Program-made: the position numbers and the translations under genes
Source: Excoecaria cochinchinensis
Lineage: Eukaryota > Streptophyta > Magnoliopsida > Malpighiales > Euphorbiaceae
Direction: 5' to 3'
Length of the DNA: 64,000 nucleotides
Assembly (NCBI GenBank): GCA_947683425.1
Contig: CANTUQ010000101.1
Span: 30,341,001-30,405,000, forward strand
The notes under the pieces: model-generated
Told to the model about the DNA's origin: nothing
The model's database searches: none
Seen by the model: the letters and a program-made list of their open reading frames with translations, nothing else
Part shown: one piece after another, positions 31,249 to 43,658 of the stretch
How positions within the stretch are numbered: position 1 is the stretch's first letter
Layout of the letters: each line of letters opens with the position of its first letter

Positions 31249-34200
31249 TGGGCTCTTTACATAATTATACACAAAAAAAATAAAAATAACAAAAAAAACA
31301 TACACTTTCCAAAATATTTCAAATATATAGCATTTTAAAACCTTAATTTCATTTATACAATTTCTTTTTACAAAAATATACAATTTTTCAATTTTTATTT
31401 TAAAAAATATGCAGCAAAACCCCCCTTCCTCTCCCCTCTCTATCCCTCTCGATTTGCAGATTTGGTGTGCCTTTGCCCCCACCCCTCACGATTTGCACTC
31501 CGTCGGTGCCTTCTTCATCTCTTTCTTCACCCAGTGTTTTACTTCATTTTTTGAAATGAGGAATCAAGATGTTTGCGGCGCAAATAAAAAAGCTAAATAT
31601 CAAATGGGTTAGTCTTATTTTTATACAATTTTTCTTCCAAATTTATGCTATGGGTTACAAAAGTTAAAAATGGATTTGGGATCTGTGTTTTTGTTGATCC
31701 TTTGGATGAGTGTGTGATTAATAAATATAATATATAGTCAGAATGTTTGTTTTTGGGTTGTTTTAGTGGATTCTGCATTGTAATTGTCTAATGAAAATTT
31801 GTTGTTCATTCTCTTCAATCAAAAGTGGCTTTACGATATGATCTTTGATATTTAAGATTACATTGCTTAGATTATATTTAATTCAAACATTTCTTTTGTT
31901 TTTGAGGTCTGTGAGCTAGGTTGCCCATTTGTTAGTATGTTCCTCTAATTTTATGTCAGTTCTTATGATTTGAGACTTATTTATTCTATTTTTTGTCATT
32001 TCAGCTCTTGAAGCTGGTCATTCTCATGTTCATTGAAATTTTACAGTTTATGTAAAAAAAAAAAAGTAATATAATACAAATGATTAGTGAAAATTTATCT
32101 TAATTCAAATTTATTTCTTACCTTGTTGTCTCTTTACATAGTGCAACCACACAGGCTTTTGCACACTTGACTGCTGCTTTTCTCATACTGTAAATATGAG
32201 AGTAAGAGTTTACTGCAATCCCTGCAATCTATTGGACTCTGTTTTTATGTTTGTGTGGTTTTCATGTTTCAAATTTCTCTTTGCTAATTCATTTGATTGT
32301 ATGATCTGTGGCTAAATCTGCCTTCTAAAGGATCATATGCCTACTTTTCCTGGCTTGTTGCTTGCCTTGCAAAAATTAGTTTAAATCAATTTCATCTAGT
32401 ATACACACAATATATATCTAATATATGAATAATATATATCTAATTTACTCAGAGTATACAACAAGTTCCATCTACTATACGCATAATATATATGTAGTAT
32501 ACTAATAATATATATCTACTACACTTCTAGTATATGCACAATAAACATTTAGTATAATATACATCTTATACACATATAATATATGCACTATATACATCTA
32601 GTATATAAATAATATACAGTGAGTACACATCTAGTATATGTCTAGTATACATATAGTATACTCTAGTATAAGCCTAGTATACGTCTAATATACATCAAGT
32701 ATACGTCTAATACGTCTAATATATGTCTAGTATACGTCTAATATACATCTAGTATACATCTAGTATAAGTCTAATATACATTTAGTATATGTCTAATATA
32801 TGTCTAATATACGTCTAGTATACGTCTAATATACATCTAGTATACGTCTGATAAAAGTCTAATATACGTCTAGTATACGTATAATTTAAGTCTAATATAC
32901 ATGTAATATATGTCTAACATACGTCTAGTATACGTATAATATAAGTCTAATATACATCTAGTATACCTCTAACATACATCTAGTATACGACTAATATATA
33001 TGTAGTATACGCACAATATACATACAATATACACACAATCATCTCTGTAAGTCTAATATACGTGTAATATAAGTCTAATATACGTGTAGTATACATCTAG
33101 TATACATATAATATAAGACTAATATACATCTAGTATACATCTAATATACGTATAATATATATTAAGTATACGCACTATATACATCCAGTACACGCACTAT
33201 ATACATTCAGTGTACACATAATATACATCTAGTTTATAAATAATATATATCAAGTACGCATTTAGTATATGCATAATAGACTAATATAGCTCCTGTTGTT
33301 TTATTTTATTTTTTTTATGTATAATAGTTATTTTTATATTTTATTTCATGCAGCTTTATGACAAGTTCAACATCCCATATAGTATTGCTGAACTTTTCGA
33401 AAACCAAGCTATTGTCTTACATACTATGAGTCTACCAAACAACTACATAAACCCACCAAAACAAGTCTATTTATAACACAAGAAGTTATCTTTTATTGGT
33501 GGATCTTTACGTAATAAATAATTATGCTAAGCTTTTAGTTCGTAAGAGCTTCAGTAGGAGAATGCCCCTCAAAAGCTTAACATAGTTATGCCCTCAAAAG
33601 CTTCAGTAGGAGTGTGCTTGAACCAATAGGCTTTTTGGGTGATGAGCTACTTTTATGTGCCTTCATCGCCCATTCATAGATAGGTTCCCAGCCTCATCTG
33701 CTAATATACAATTTGCTTGGCAACACTGCAAGGTGAGCTGCTTCAATATGTTGCAATCTTCATGTCAATTAGACCACATTACCATCTTTAATAAATGCAA
33801 TTGGACCTTCTTCATTGTTTGATTAAGTAATTGTTTCTTCAAGCAGAAACTTCTCCATGGTAATCCATGAATAGATTTTCTTTCATTATTGTTACACATA
33901 ATATAAGAATATTGGTCATTATTTTAATTTCTTCAAGTATTTGTTTCTGCAATATTTATTTTGTTGCTTTTGTTATGACATTCTGCAGGTTTAATTGAAG
34001 AGCTCAAAGCTTCCATATGCAGAGGATTCATGTTTCGATTTTAACTGATGTGATCAGCAGCAATAAAAATAGAATTGTTAACTTTTTAGCATTTTCTTTT
34101 TATTTTTCATGATGTAACTTTATTTTTATTGAATGAAAGCTTATGACTTCGTTGTTCATAAGCATTTTACTCATTTTTCCTGAATTGAAGTTTCAATGTT

Positions 34201-36290
34201 TGTCCTAATTTAAAAGGTTCTTTCTTTTATAGTCGAGTGATTTATTTATTTTTTTTTTGTGTAAATCCATTTTTGCATTGTTGTCTAGTAACTTACATAT
34301 ATTCTATTAAGTTCTTATTATGTATTCTTTTATTTTATTTTTATTGCCTGTTAATACATTTTGATTCTTTTAGGGGTGTGCTATGATTTTTTATAAGATG
34401 GAAAATAAAAATAAATATTTTATGCTTAAGCACTATTTGATCAGATGGAAAATTAAAAATAAAAATTATGCAGATTGTTTTAATTGATCATGTCTATCAG
34501 AAATCTTAGCTTTTTTATTTTAATTGAAGTCCCTTCTAGGAAAATACATAATTGATCTTGCAAAGCTGCAAATGAAAGCTCCAACTACTCTCAATTGAAA
34601 CCTTTATTGTAATATCTGGAGTGTAGGAGTGTACTGGAACTACATAAATAAGACAAGAATTGGAATAACCCTTTTTTTTCTTTTATATATATATATATAT
34701 AAACCAACAATCATACTACAATGTCCAGTACAGGAGATAAAATCGCCTTTGGCTCCCAAGAGTTCATTGTCTAGTTTCAGTGGGTAATATCTCTTGATCC
34801 TTTTTGATAGGTAGTCATGGTTAAACTTTCAAAAAATTCACATGCTCATGCTCATACTGCAGGTACCTAGGAAATTTTCGTTGAATTTTTTTATGCAGAT
34901 TTGTTCAATTTCTCTCACAGCACATATTATTCAATTAGCTTATAAGAATATTTATTTTTTATTTGCAAATAATCCCTTATCTCAGGTCCCTAAGTTGCTC
35001 TGATATATATGAATAGCAGTAAACATAGAAATGAGCTTGGCAATTGTGAAACTTGGATTAGCTCAACAGCTGAATTTACATTGTCTATTGTAACTGATGA
35101 AATTTATTTGAATTAGTTCTCGATTTGAATTAAGAATATTGCTGGTGACAAGCACAAGACACTTATAAGAAATTTGATTATTTATGCAAATAAACAAACT
35201 CATGTGAATTCATTTTGGTTAGGGGAATATTTCTTTGCTAGCTGTGTTGCTGCTTTTCTTTCCATTCAATAAACAAAACCCACAAGATTTTTACTCAAAC
35301 ACACCCATAAGATTTTTACTCAAACACACATGTAGGATCATAAGATTAAGCACAAAAACATAAAAATTCCTATTTCACAAGGTTTAGTAATATCCTAGAG
35401 ATCCTTTAAAAAGAAAAGGAAAGGTTTTACATAGACATAGAACCCCATGGATTTAGTAGTTTGTTAATAATTGTAGAAATTAAATTCCAGAGAAAGAATA
35501 TAAGGAAGAGAAATAAGTACAGGTTTTCATGTTTAATCGGCATATCAACCCAATAATTGTCCCATTAACTCGTAATTTGCAGCAAAACATAAGAATATAG
35601 ATTTTCCTGTTATCATTAGCTATCTATATATTGTCATGGACTCTCACATAACGATTGCAACACCAAAAAGGAAACGGTACAACTGAATGGACAAGGAATA
35701 TTACTGCTGCTGCTAAAATTTATTTTGCTTATTTTAACGAAATTAAGATGCAGTAAAATAAATTAAAGAAACCAATGAAGGTGATTGATCTCATGGCAGC
35801 AAAATCAGCAATAGATGACAAGAACAAAAGAAAATCAATTTAAAGAGAATAAAAATCAATTTATAGCACAAAAGTGAGGAAAACATTCTCAACAGACTAC
35901 AAGAGAGCTACGAACTGGACGAAAGTCAATTTCCAAAAGAAATCAGATATTTAGATCTCCTTCATCCCTGGATCAGACAGCAACTAGGCTACAAATTGGA
36001 CAAACTCGATTAAGATCTCTGCTACTCAACAGATCAAACTAAAAATGACAGCGCCTATGAGCGGGATGCAAGGAGAAAGAGAATGCCGAAAAAGCAAAGA
36101 GAAAGATGCCGGTTAGAAGAAGAAGAAGAAAGAGAACAGAAGAGGAGAATCAGAACGCGAGAAGGGAAAGTGAAAGAAAAAAGTTGTATTTGTAAAAATA
36201 AAAATTTAAAAAGTGATGTTTATGAAAGATCATAAAAAATGAGTATATTTTTGAAAGATGAGTTAAAAAGCTGACATTTGGAGTAATTTC
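31249..36290. other. Large non-coding block, possibly one long-TIR element
   Basis: Begins with the same GGGCTCTTTACATAATTATAC-like end as 22740 and finishes with a reversed version (36170-36290), so the block may be a 5-kb member of that family. A second copy of the end follows at 36297. Inside are a minisatellite (32396-33280), a short exon-like frame (33353-33476, QLYDKFNIPYSIAELFENQ followed by ~20 more residues and a stop, preceded by a CAG acceptor-like site) and AT-rich DNA. No intact gene is seen. Confidence 0.4.
32396..33280. repeat. 10-11 bp minisatellite, about 880 bp
   Basis: Dozens of variants of (G/A)TATACRTCTA arranged head to tail, with alternating TAGTATAC and TAATATAC forms, grading into TATATAATATACACA-like edges. 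A short patch of the same repeat occurs at 36830-36893. Confidence 0.95.
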
Positions 36291-36829
36291 CTCATTTTGA
36301 GTTCTTTACATAAATATACACAAAAAAAAAAAAATTAACAAAAAAATAAACGTTTTTCACAATATTTCAAAAATACCACATTTTAAATTTTTAATTTCAT
36401 TTATATAATTTTTTTTTTCAAAAATATCAAGTCTTCAAAATTGGAGCCGAGTCGGTGCAATGGTGCCGACTCGTGACAACACTTTTGTTTACTTTTGTCA
36501 CACTTTTGTTTTCCTTAAGTTTTGAAAGTTTTGTTTTGTTATTGCAAATTAAAAGTTGGGAAGCCATGGAAACTTGTGGAAATGGAATTCAATATTAATT
36601 GTTTTGTAATATATATTATAATATTAGTTATAATATATACATGAAAATATATATATTTAATTAGAATATATGTAATTAAATAATATTATTCTACTAAATG
36701 ATATTTTGTGTGATGTGTTTTGGTTTAATGAATATGAACTTAATATTATTTTATTAAATAATATTATTTATGGAATGTATATTGGTTTAATGGAATAAAT
36801 ATATGTTATATGAAGTGAATGAGTGTATA

Positions 36830-36893
36830 TTATTCTAGTATACGTGTAATATACATCAAGTATACGTCTAGTATAAGTCTAATATACGTCTAG
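36830..36893. repeat. Minisatellite patch at the palindrome's left breakpoint
   Basis: Five or six units of the same CTAGTATACGT-type repeat as 32396-33280. The palindrome homology starts within its last unit (TACGTCTAGGATG). Confidence 0.9.
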
Positions 36894-37284
36894 GATGTTT
36901 CTTCTTCTTTGTTGGGCAATTCTTAGCATAAAAAAACATAAATTTCATTTGCATCAAAAATTAATTAAATATGTCTATAAAACTAACAATTAAATAATAA
37001 ATTTAGTACGCTAACTTATTAATTTTACTAAATAATTAACTCATCATTTTATTAATCCAGTAAATACGCTAACACCAACTCCACTAATTAAATAACAATT
37101 AATAAAAATACTATAAACGTTCTAAAATAAAATTTACTAATAAATTCTCCAACATTATTTTATTTATTTTTTTGAACTTTTACAAAAAATTCTCAAAAAA
37201 AAGAGAGCTCTCTTTTTCCCTTTTAAAATTACCCTTTTTAAAATTTTCATTTTTTAAAAATACCCCATTCTTTACATTAAGTCT

Positions 37285-37431
37285 TTGTTTGAAATTGGAA
37301 AGGAGATAAAGAGGATGGCTTACTTTCATTTTTATCACGGAGAATGTATTGATAAGTGGCTTCAAAACCGCCATGTTTGTCCATCTTGCCGGTTTTCGAT
37401 TTCGGTGTGTAAAGTGAAGTGGTGGAGGGAA
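37285..37431 (+). pseudogene. RING-H2 finger fragment, left arm
   Basis: The frame reads MFEIGKEIKRMAYFHFYHGE, then CIDKWLQNRHVCPSCRFSIS, and continues to a stop at 37495-37497. It fits the second half of a RING-H2 domain: H-x2-H-x2-C, the KWL tryptophan and the final CPSC pair. The cysteine expected two residues before the first H is Y here. The first CxxC half and any E3-ligase context are missing, so this is a fragment within repeat R. In the family, RING-H2 domains bind two zincs and recruit E2 ubiquitin-conjugating enzymes. Confidence 0.7.
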
Positions 37432-39229
37432 ATTTTGCATTCTTTAGACGGAAATATTGTGAGTGACGGCTGCCAGCTGTGGGTGGTGGGAGAATAAGAA
37501 TGGGAGCTTGCAAATTCTAAAATAAATAAAATAACAAATCATTCACCGAAATAGAAAATACAGCTGATAAAACTAAATTAAACTGCAGTATTTAAGACAA
37601 AATAAATATAAGAGGACATTTAAAATTTTTTAATTGGTGCCAAAATATAATTGTTGCTGGAGTGTAAAATTTATTAGGGTGCAATCACATTCCTCTATAC
37701 AATTTCCAGCAACCTAACCACCAAAATATTAGAAACAGAGAATATTGCTCAGTTTTCCATTTTCAATTTACGTTCTTAATTTTGTTTATATCTCAAATAA
37801 TTTTACATACAACACTACATATTTTTTTATATTGTTTAAAACAATAAAAGGTTTTTAGTATTATACAAATTTTATTTATAAATTTTTAATATATGATTTA
37901 ATTTCGGCTCCGTCTATATATTTTAGAATATAGAAACCATAATTTAATTTACAATTGCTAAAAACTAAAGAAATATGGTTTGCATTGAGCAAATGTTTAT
38001 TATTATTATTATTATTATATGAATTCAATTAAATTCTATACGTGATGTAACTTGGTCAAAAAGACTCAAAATGGAAATAATTATGATAATATTTATATAA
38101 TAAGCAAAGTAAATTAACGGAAGTCACAATTAAGGTGCCCCTACTGCAGGATTTAAAATAATATATAAATATCAGGAAAAGGGCATGGCTCTTAACTCAT
38201 AGGACTACTGTGTAAAAGAAAGCAGAAGAAGCAATGCGTGTTCGGTTGTGTAGTCTGCAAAATTATGGTACAGTTTTATTTCACACATATTTTTCACAAA
38301 TATTTAAGATATACTAATACTGTTTGGTTACTAATGTGTAGCACCCGTAGTACAGTTTTCCGAGAAAAAATATCTGCTCCAATCAAACTGTCACAGAGAA
38401 CACCTATTATGTGGGGATATATTTTACTGTGTGAGAGGACAAATGATAAGAAACGTGGAATAATATTTTCATGAGCCAAAAAATAATATTTTGAGTATTT
38501 AAATTTATTTGCATTATATTCAATAAAAATTATATCTCAATTAATGATAAAAAAATATTGATTGAAATTTCGGCCTGTGTTTGTAATTGTAATTTATATT
38601 TGATTAAAAATACAATATTTTAAACCGGCGAAGATATTTATATGATGCTTTTAGATATTTAATAAAATTTAATATATTTTTTCCAGCTTAATTGTTTTTA
38701 ATTGCTATTATTTTCATATAAATTACTTTGATTTTAAAATACATTATGAAGGATAAGTATATTTTCATTTTAGCCATCGTCTAGATACAAATGGATATAT
38801 CCACTGGAGCCAAAAGTTTTTTTTTTTTTGATAAACCGGAGCCAAAAGTTTTAAGTTCAAATCATTCTATTGTTTTATACAAAAACAATTTAATAAGGCA
38901 AGTACATTTCTTTTTTTTTTTAAATGAATTTTTTAATATATATAAATGACAGGGCAAGGGCATGACTCTTGACTCTTAGGACTACTGTACTAGCAGGCAT
39001 AAAATGCAAGCAACAGAGAATTTGCGTGTTTAGTCAATATTTCAATACTGTGTAGTCTGCAGAGTAGAGAATTGCGTGATTCTATTTTTTTTAAGATAAT
39101 ATTAATTAATTTTTCATATATATATATATATATATATATGGGCATGTTAAACAAATATCCAAGTCCACAAACGTTGCATTCGCAAGTACAAATAATCCTA
39201 AAAGCCAGCGTACAAACCTCCTTTGTGCC

Positions 39230-39237
39230 TATATATA
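39230..39237 (+). promoter_or_regulatory. TATA-like box of the left-arm SPH copy
   Basis: TATATATA 92-99 bp before the ATG at 39329, the same spacing as in SPH gene 1. The right arm has the mirrored sequence near 40481-40488. Confidence 0.45.
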
Positions 39238-39328
39238 CCACATATAGGTTTTAGGTTTTCGAAGTAGTTAATTTTTTTTTTATTTTACTTTAAACGTCTT
39301 TTCAATTTTTATTTCTTCACCCCACAAA

Positions 39329-39787
39329 ATGAGTCTAATTATTCTGATAATAGCTACTATTTTAGTTACAATATTATTTCCTTCGGTTTCATCTCAATCA
39401 ATTTCTCCATCACCAATTATTTCTCAAAAATCTATATTCATTCCAAAATATGTTGTTAATATCACCAACAACATTAACAATACAGCAGTAAATTTACACT
39501 GCAAATCAAAAAATGATGATTTAGGTAATATCACACTTCATGAAAATGAAGGGTTTAAGTTTCATTTCATCGTAAACTTTGCGGGAGATACACTCTACTG
39601 GTGCAACTTCAATTGGAATAATAATAATAAACATGGTGGTGATCACATTCAAGTCTTTTGATATGATCTCAATTTTGTTTCTAATTGCAATTATAAGAAG
39701 TGTTTTTTGACTATAAGACAAGATGGATTATATCTTAAGGATAATGAAAATAATAGATTTTGCAAAATATATAATTGGATTTATTGA
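39329..39787 (+). pseudogene. SPH: S-protein homolog pseudogene, palindrome left arm
   Basis: ATG at 39329, a signal peptide (IILIIATILVTILFPSVSS), then VNLHCKSKNDDLGNITLHEN, FKFHFIVNFAGDTLYWCNFN and GGDHIQVF. The frame then hits TGA at 39659-39661 where other copies have the W codon of FWYD. Downstream, sequence for CNYKKCFLTI, DGLYLKDNENNRFC and KIYNWIY is still readable to a stop at 39787. The truncated 110-residue product would lose the last cysteines. The break is a single base change, so inactivation is probably recent. Confidence 0.88.
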
Positions 39788-39941
39788 AAAAAAAATATTT
39801 TGCAATAAGAGAAAATACAAAGAAAATATAATACTCAATTGTATTTTCTATGTATTTTCTCATATTTAAGATGCCTGAATCATGTAATACAAAGAAAATA
39901 TAAGACTATTGAGTAAAAAAAAAATCTCAAATATTTTTTTT
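39788..39941. other. Spacer at the palindrome centre
   Basis: About 154 bp between the two SPH stop codons, made of SPH 3'-UTR fragments (TATTTTCTTTGTATT words) in both orientations. A smaller imperfect foldback is centred on CAATTG (39836-39841). Loop length in a read-through RNA would be short relative to the ~2.9-kb arms. Confidence 0.8.
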
Positions 39942-40390
39942 TCAACGAATCCAATTATATATTTTGTAAAATCTATTATTTTCATAATCCTTAATATATA
40001 ATCCATCTTCTCTTATAGACCAAAAACACTTCTCATAATTGCAATTAGAAACAAAATCGAGATCATACCAAAAGACTTGAATGTGATCACCACCATGTTG
40101 ATTATTATCCCAATTGAAATTGCACCAGTAGAGTGTATCTCTCGCAAAGTTGACGATGAAATGAAACTTAAACCCTTCATTTTCATGAAGTGTGATATTA
40201 CCTAAATCATCATTTTTTGATTTGCAGTGTAAATTTACTGCTCTATTGTTAATGTTGTTGGTGATATTAACAACATATTTTGGAATGAATAGAGATTTTT
40301 GAGAAATAATTGGTGACTGAGAAATTGATTGACCGAAAGAAATAATATTGTAACTAAAATAATAGCTATTATCAGAATATTTAGACTCAT
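39942..40390 (-). pseudogene. SPH: S-protein homolog pseudogene, palindrome right arm
   Basis: Start ATG at 40390-40388 and stop at 39944-39942. It lacks 7 bp in the signal-peptide region relative to the left copy (around 40335-40345), which shifts the frame. It keeps the TGG codon that is a stop in the left copy, and keeps CFWSIREDG. One late cysteine has become Y. Apart from the 7-bp deletion the reading frame is complete. Confidence 0.87.
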
Positions 40391-42292
40391 TTTGTGGGGT
40401 GAAGAAATAAAAATCGAAAAGACGTTTAAAGTAAAATTAAAAAGAAAATTAACTACTTCGAAAACCTAAAACCTATATGTGGTATATATATAGACACAAA
40501 GGAGGTTTGTACGCTGGCTTCTAGGATTATTTGTACTTGCGAATGCAACGTTTGTGGGCTTGGATATTTGTTCAACATGCCCATATATATATATATATAT
40601 ATATAAATGAAAAATTAATTAATATTATCTTAAAAAAAAATAGAATCACGCAATTCTCTACTCTGTAGACTACACAGTATTGAAATATTGACTAAACACG
40701 CAAATTCTCTGTTGCTTGCATTTTCTGCCTGCTAGTACAGTAGTCCTAAGAGTCAAGAGTCAAGCCCTTGCCCTGTCATTTATATATATTAAAAAATTCA
40801 TTTAAAAAAAAAAGAAATGTACTTGATTTATTAAATTGTTTTTGTATAAAATAATAGAATGATTTGAACTTAAAACTTTTGGCTCCAGTTTATCAAAAAA
40901 AAAAAAAAAAACTTTAGGCTACAGTGGATATATCCATTTGTATCTAGACGATGGCTAAAATGAAAATATACTTATCCTTCATAATGTATTTTAAAATCAA
41001 AGTAATTTATATGAAAATAATAGCAATTAAAAACAATTAAGCTGGAAAAAATATATTAAATTTTATTAAATATCTAAAAGCATCATATAAATATCTTCGC
41101 CGGTTTAAAATATTGTATTTTTAATCAAATATAAATTACAATTACAAACACAGGCCGAAATTTCAATCAATATTTTTTTATGATTAATTGAGATATAATT
41201 TTTATTGAATATAATGCAAATAAATTTAAATACTCAAAATATTATTTTTTGGCTCATGAAAATATTATTCCACGTTTCTTATCATTTGTCCTCTCACACA
41301 GTAAAATATATCCCCACATAACAGGTGTTCTCTGTGACAGTTTGACTGGAGCAGATATTTTTTCTCGAAAACTGTACTACGGGGGCTACACATTAGTAAC
41401 CAAACAGTATTAGTATAACTTAAATATTTGTGAAAAATATGTGTGAAATAAAACTGTACCATAATTTTGCAGACTACACAACCGAACACGCATTGCTTCT
41501 TTTGCTTTCTTTTACACAGTAGTCCTATGAGTTAATAGCCATGCCCTTTTCCTGACATTTATATATTATTTTAAATCCTGCAGTAGGGGCACCCTAATTG
41601 TGAATTCCGTTAATTTACTTTGCTTATTATATAAATATTATCATAATTATTTCCATTTTGAGTCTTTTTGACCAAGTTACATCACGTATAGAATTTAATT
41701 GAATTCATATAATAATAATAATAATAAACATTTGCTCAATGCAAACCATATTTCTTTAGTTTTTAGCGATTGTAAATTAAATTATGGTTTCTATATTCTA
41801 AAATATATAGACGGAGCCGAAATTAAATCATATATTAAAAATTTATAAATAAAATTTGTATAATACTAAAAACCTTTTATTGTTTTAAACAATATAAAAA
41901 AATATGTAGTGTTGTATGTAAAATTATTTGAGATATAAACAAAATTAAGAACGTAAATTGAAAATGGAAAACTGAGCAATATTCTCTGTTTCTAATATTT
42001 TGGTGGTTAGGTTGCTGGAAATTGTATAGAGGAATGTGATTGCACCCTAATAAATTTTACACTCCAGCAACAATTATATTTTGGAACCAATTAAAAAATT
42101 TTAAATGTCCTCTTATATTTATTTTGTCTTAAATAATGCAGTTTAATTTAGTTTTATCAGCTGTATTTTCTATTTCGGTGAATGATTTGTTATTTTATTT
42201 ATTTTAGAATTTGCAAGCTCCCATTCTTATTCTCCCACCACCCATAGCTGGCCGTCACTCACAATATTTCCGTCTAAAGAATGCAAAATTTC

Positions 42293-42436
42293 CCTCCACC
42301 ACTTCACTTTACACACCGAAATCGAAAACCGGCAAGATGGACAAACATGGCGGTTTTGAAGCCACTTATCAATACATTCTCCGTAATAAAAATGAAAGCA
42401 AGCCATCCTCTTTATCTCCTTTCCAATTTCAAACAA
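42293..42436 (-). pseudogene. RING-H2 finger fragment, right arm
   Basis: Mirror copy of 37285-37431, encoding MACFHFYYGECIDKWLQNRH then VCPSCRFSIS. Here the first C is kept (C-x-H) but the second zinc-binding H is Y. The two arms therefore lost different ligands of the same site. Fragment only. Confidence 0.68.
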
Positions 42437-42816
42437 AGACTTAATGTAAAGAATGGGGTATTTTTAAAAAATGAAAATTTTAAAAGGGAAAAAGAGAGCT
42501 CTCTTTTTTTTGAGAATTTTTTGTAAAAGTTCAAAAAAATAAATAAAATAATGTTGGAGAATTTATTAGTAAATTTTATTTTAGAACGTCTATAGTATTT
42601 TTATTAATTGTTATTTAATTAGTGGAGTTGGTATTAACGTATTTACTGGATTAATAAAATGATGAGTTAATTATTTAGTAAAATTAATAAGTTAGAGTAC
42701 TAAATTTATTATTTAATTGTAAGTTTTATAGACATATTTAATTAATTTTTGATGCAAATGAAATTTATGTTTTTTTATGCTAAGAATTGCCCAACAAAGA
42801 AGAAGAAACATCCTAA

Positions 42817-43658
42817 AAAGGCCCTCGGAAAGAGCTTTTGGGTTCAAAGTGGGTCTTCAAGTAATTGGGTCAAAACTTAATGGGTAGAAAGAAATTTAAA
42901 AATATTAAACTAGACTATTTAACTTTATTAAAATTAATTATTTATCTTAAAAGATAATTGAAATAATATTACATCATAAAGGTTTCTTGTAAATTTATAC
43001 ATCAGAATCACAAAATCATTATCAAAATAGCTTTTTTTTTTCAATCCATTTTTGAACTTTTTTCGTCATCAACAAATGTAACTAGTTAAATAACAGAGGT
43101 AATCACTAAATTCGTCATCATCGAAATCTTATTTGGGCTAATAAATTAGTAATTATCACAAATTTTCAAAAATAAAGATAAAAAGAATAGTTCTGGTTGT
43201 ATTCCCATTAAAATATGTTTTTTCCCATTAAAATATGTTTTTTTGAATGAGTTTCCTCACAAATCAAACAAGTTGAGTTTCTACAAGTCAACTCGTGTCA
43301 ATTGAGCTTTAGAATTGTTACAGATGTTCAGTTTACAAACACTTAATTAAGTTTTCAAACAATAAAGTATGGAAACAAAATGAAGTATTTGTCACCATTA
43401 TGCCAAAATATGCCAAAATATTTGTATATTATCAAGCTAAAAGTAAAGAACATACCCTTTAAGTTCAAATGGAAAATCTGGTGCTTCTGGTTTTGCGTCA
43501 GTTTTGCTTCTGGTGCTTCTGGTTACGAATGACTTCACTGCAAATCTATCAGTAATTAAACCTCTAATTAATTACTAATCAATTTTAAATTTTTAGCTAT
43601 AATTAATCTTCAGCATTTTAATTATAAAATATATATTCTTTTTTTTTTTGTATGATAG
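42817..43658. other. Tail of repeat R, then AT-rich spacer
   Basis: 42817-42970 matches the R tail near 9000-9060 and 9595-9680. The rest is AT-rich, with short direct repeats (CATTAAAATATGTTTTTT at 43208 and 43226; GCTTCTGGTTTTGC-like near 43482 and 43509). No gene seen. Confidence 0.55.

Larger units (their letters stand above)
36891..39830 (+). repeat. Left arm of a 5.9-kb palindrome
   Basis: Matches the reverse complement of 39842-42816 almost base for base (I estimate above 95% over the outer 2.4 kb). It contains, in order: the end of repeat R, an antisense-oriented RING-H2 fragment (37285-37431), R part A (37765-38155), the SPH promoter region and SPH pseudogene (39329-39787). The homology begins at TAGGATGTTT (36891). 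Confidence 0.96.
39842..42816 (-). repeat. Right arm of the 5.9-kb palindrome
   Basis: Mirror of 36891-39830, ending at AAACATCCTA (42807-42816). Unlike the left flank, sequence beyond the right arm (42817-42970) continues to match the tail of repeat R near 9001-9060 and 9595-9680. The right side is therefore the original context, and the left arm is the inverted copy. Confidence 0.95.

Noticed and set aside
38238..38474. 78-codon frame present in both palindrome arms (also 41265-41489)
   Set aside because: Conserved only because the arms are duplicates; the copies end differently and no domain is visible.
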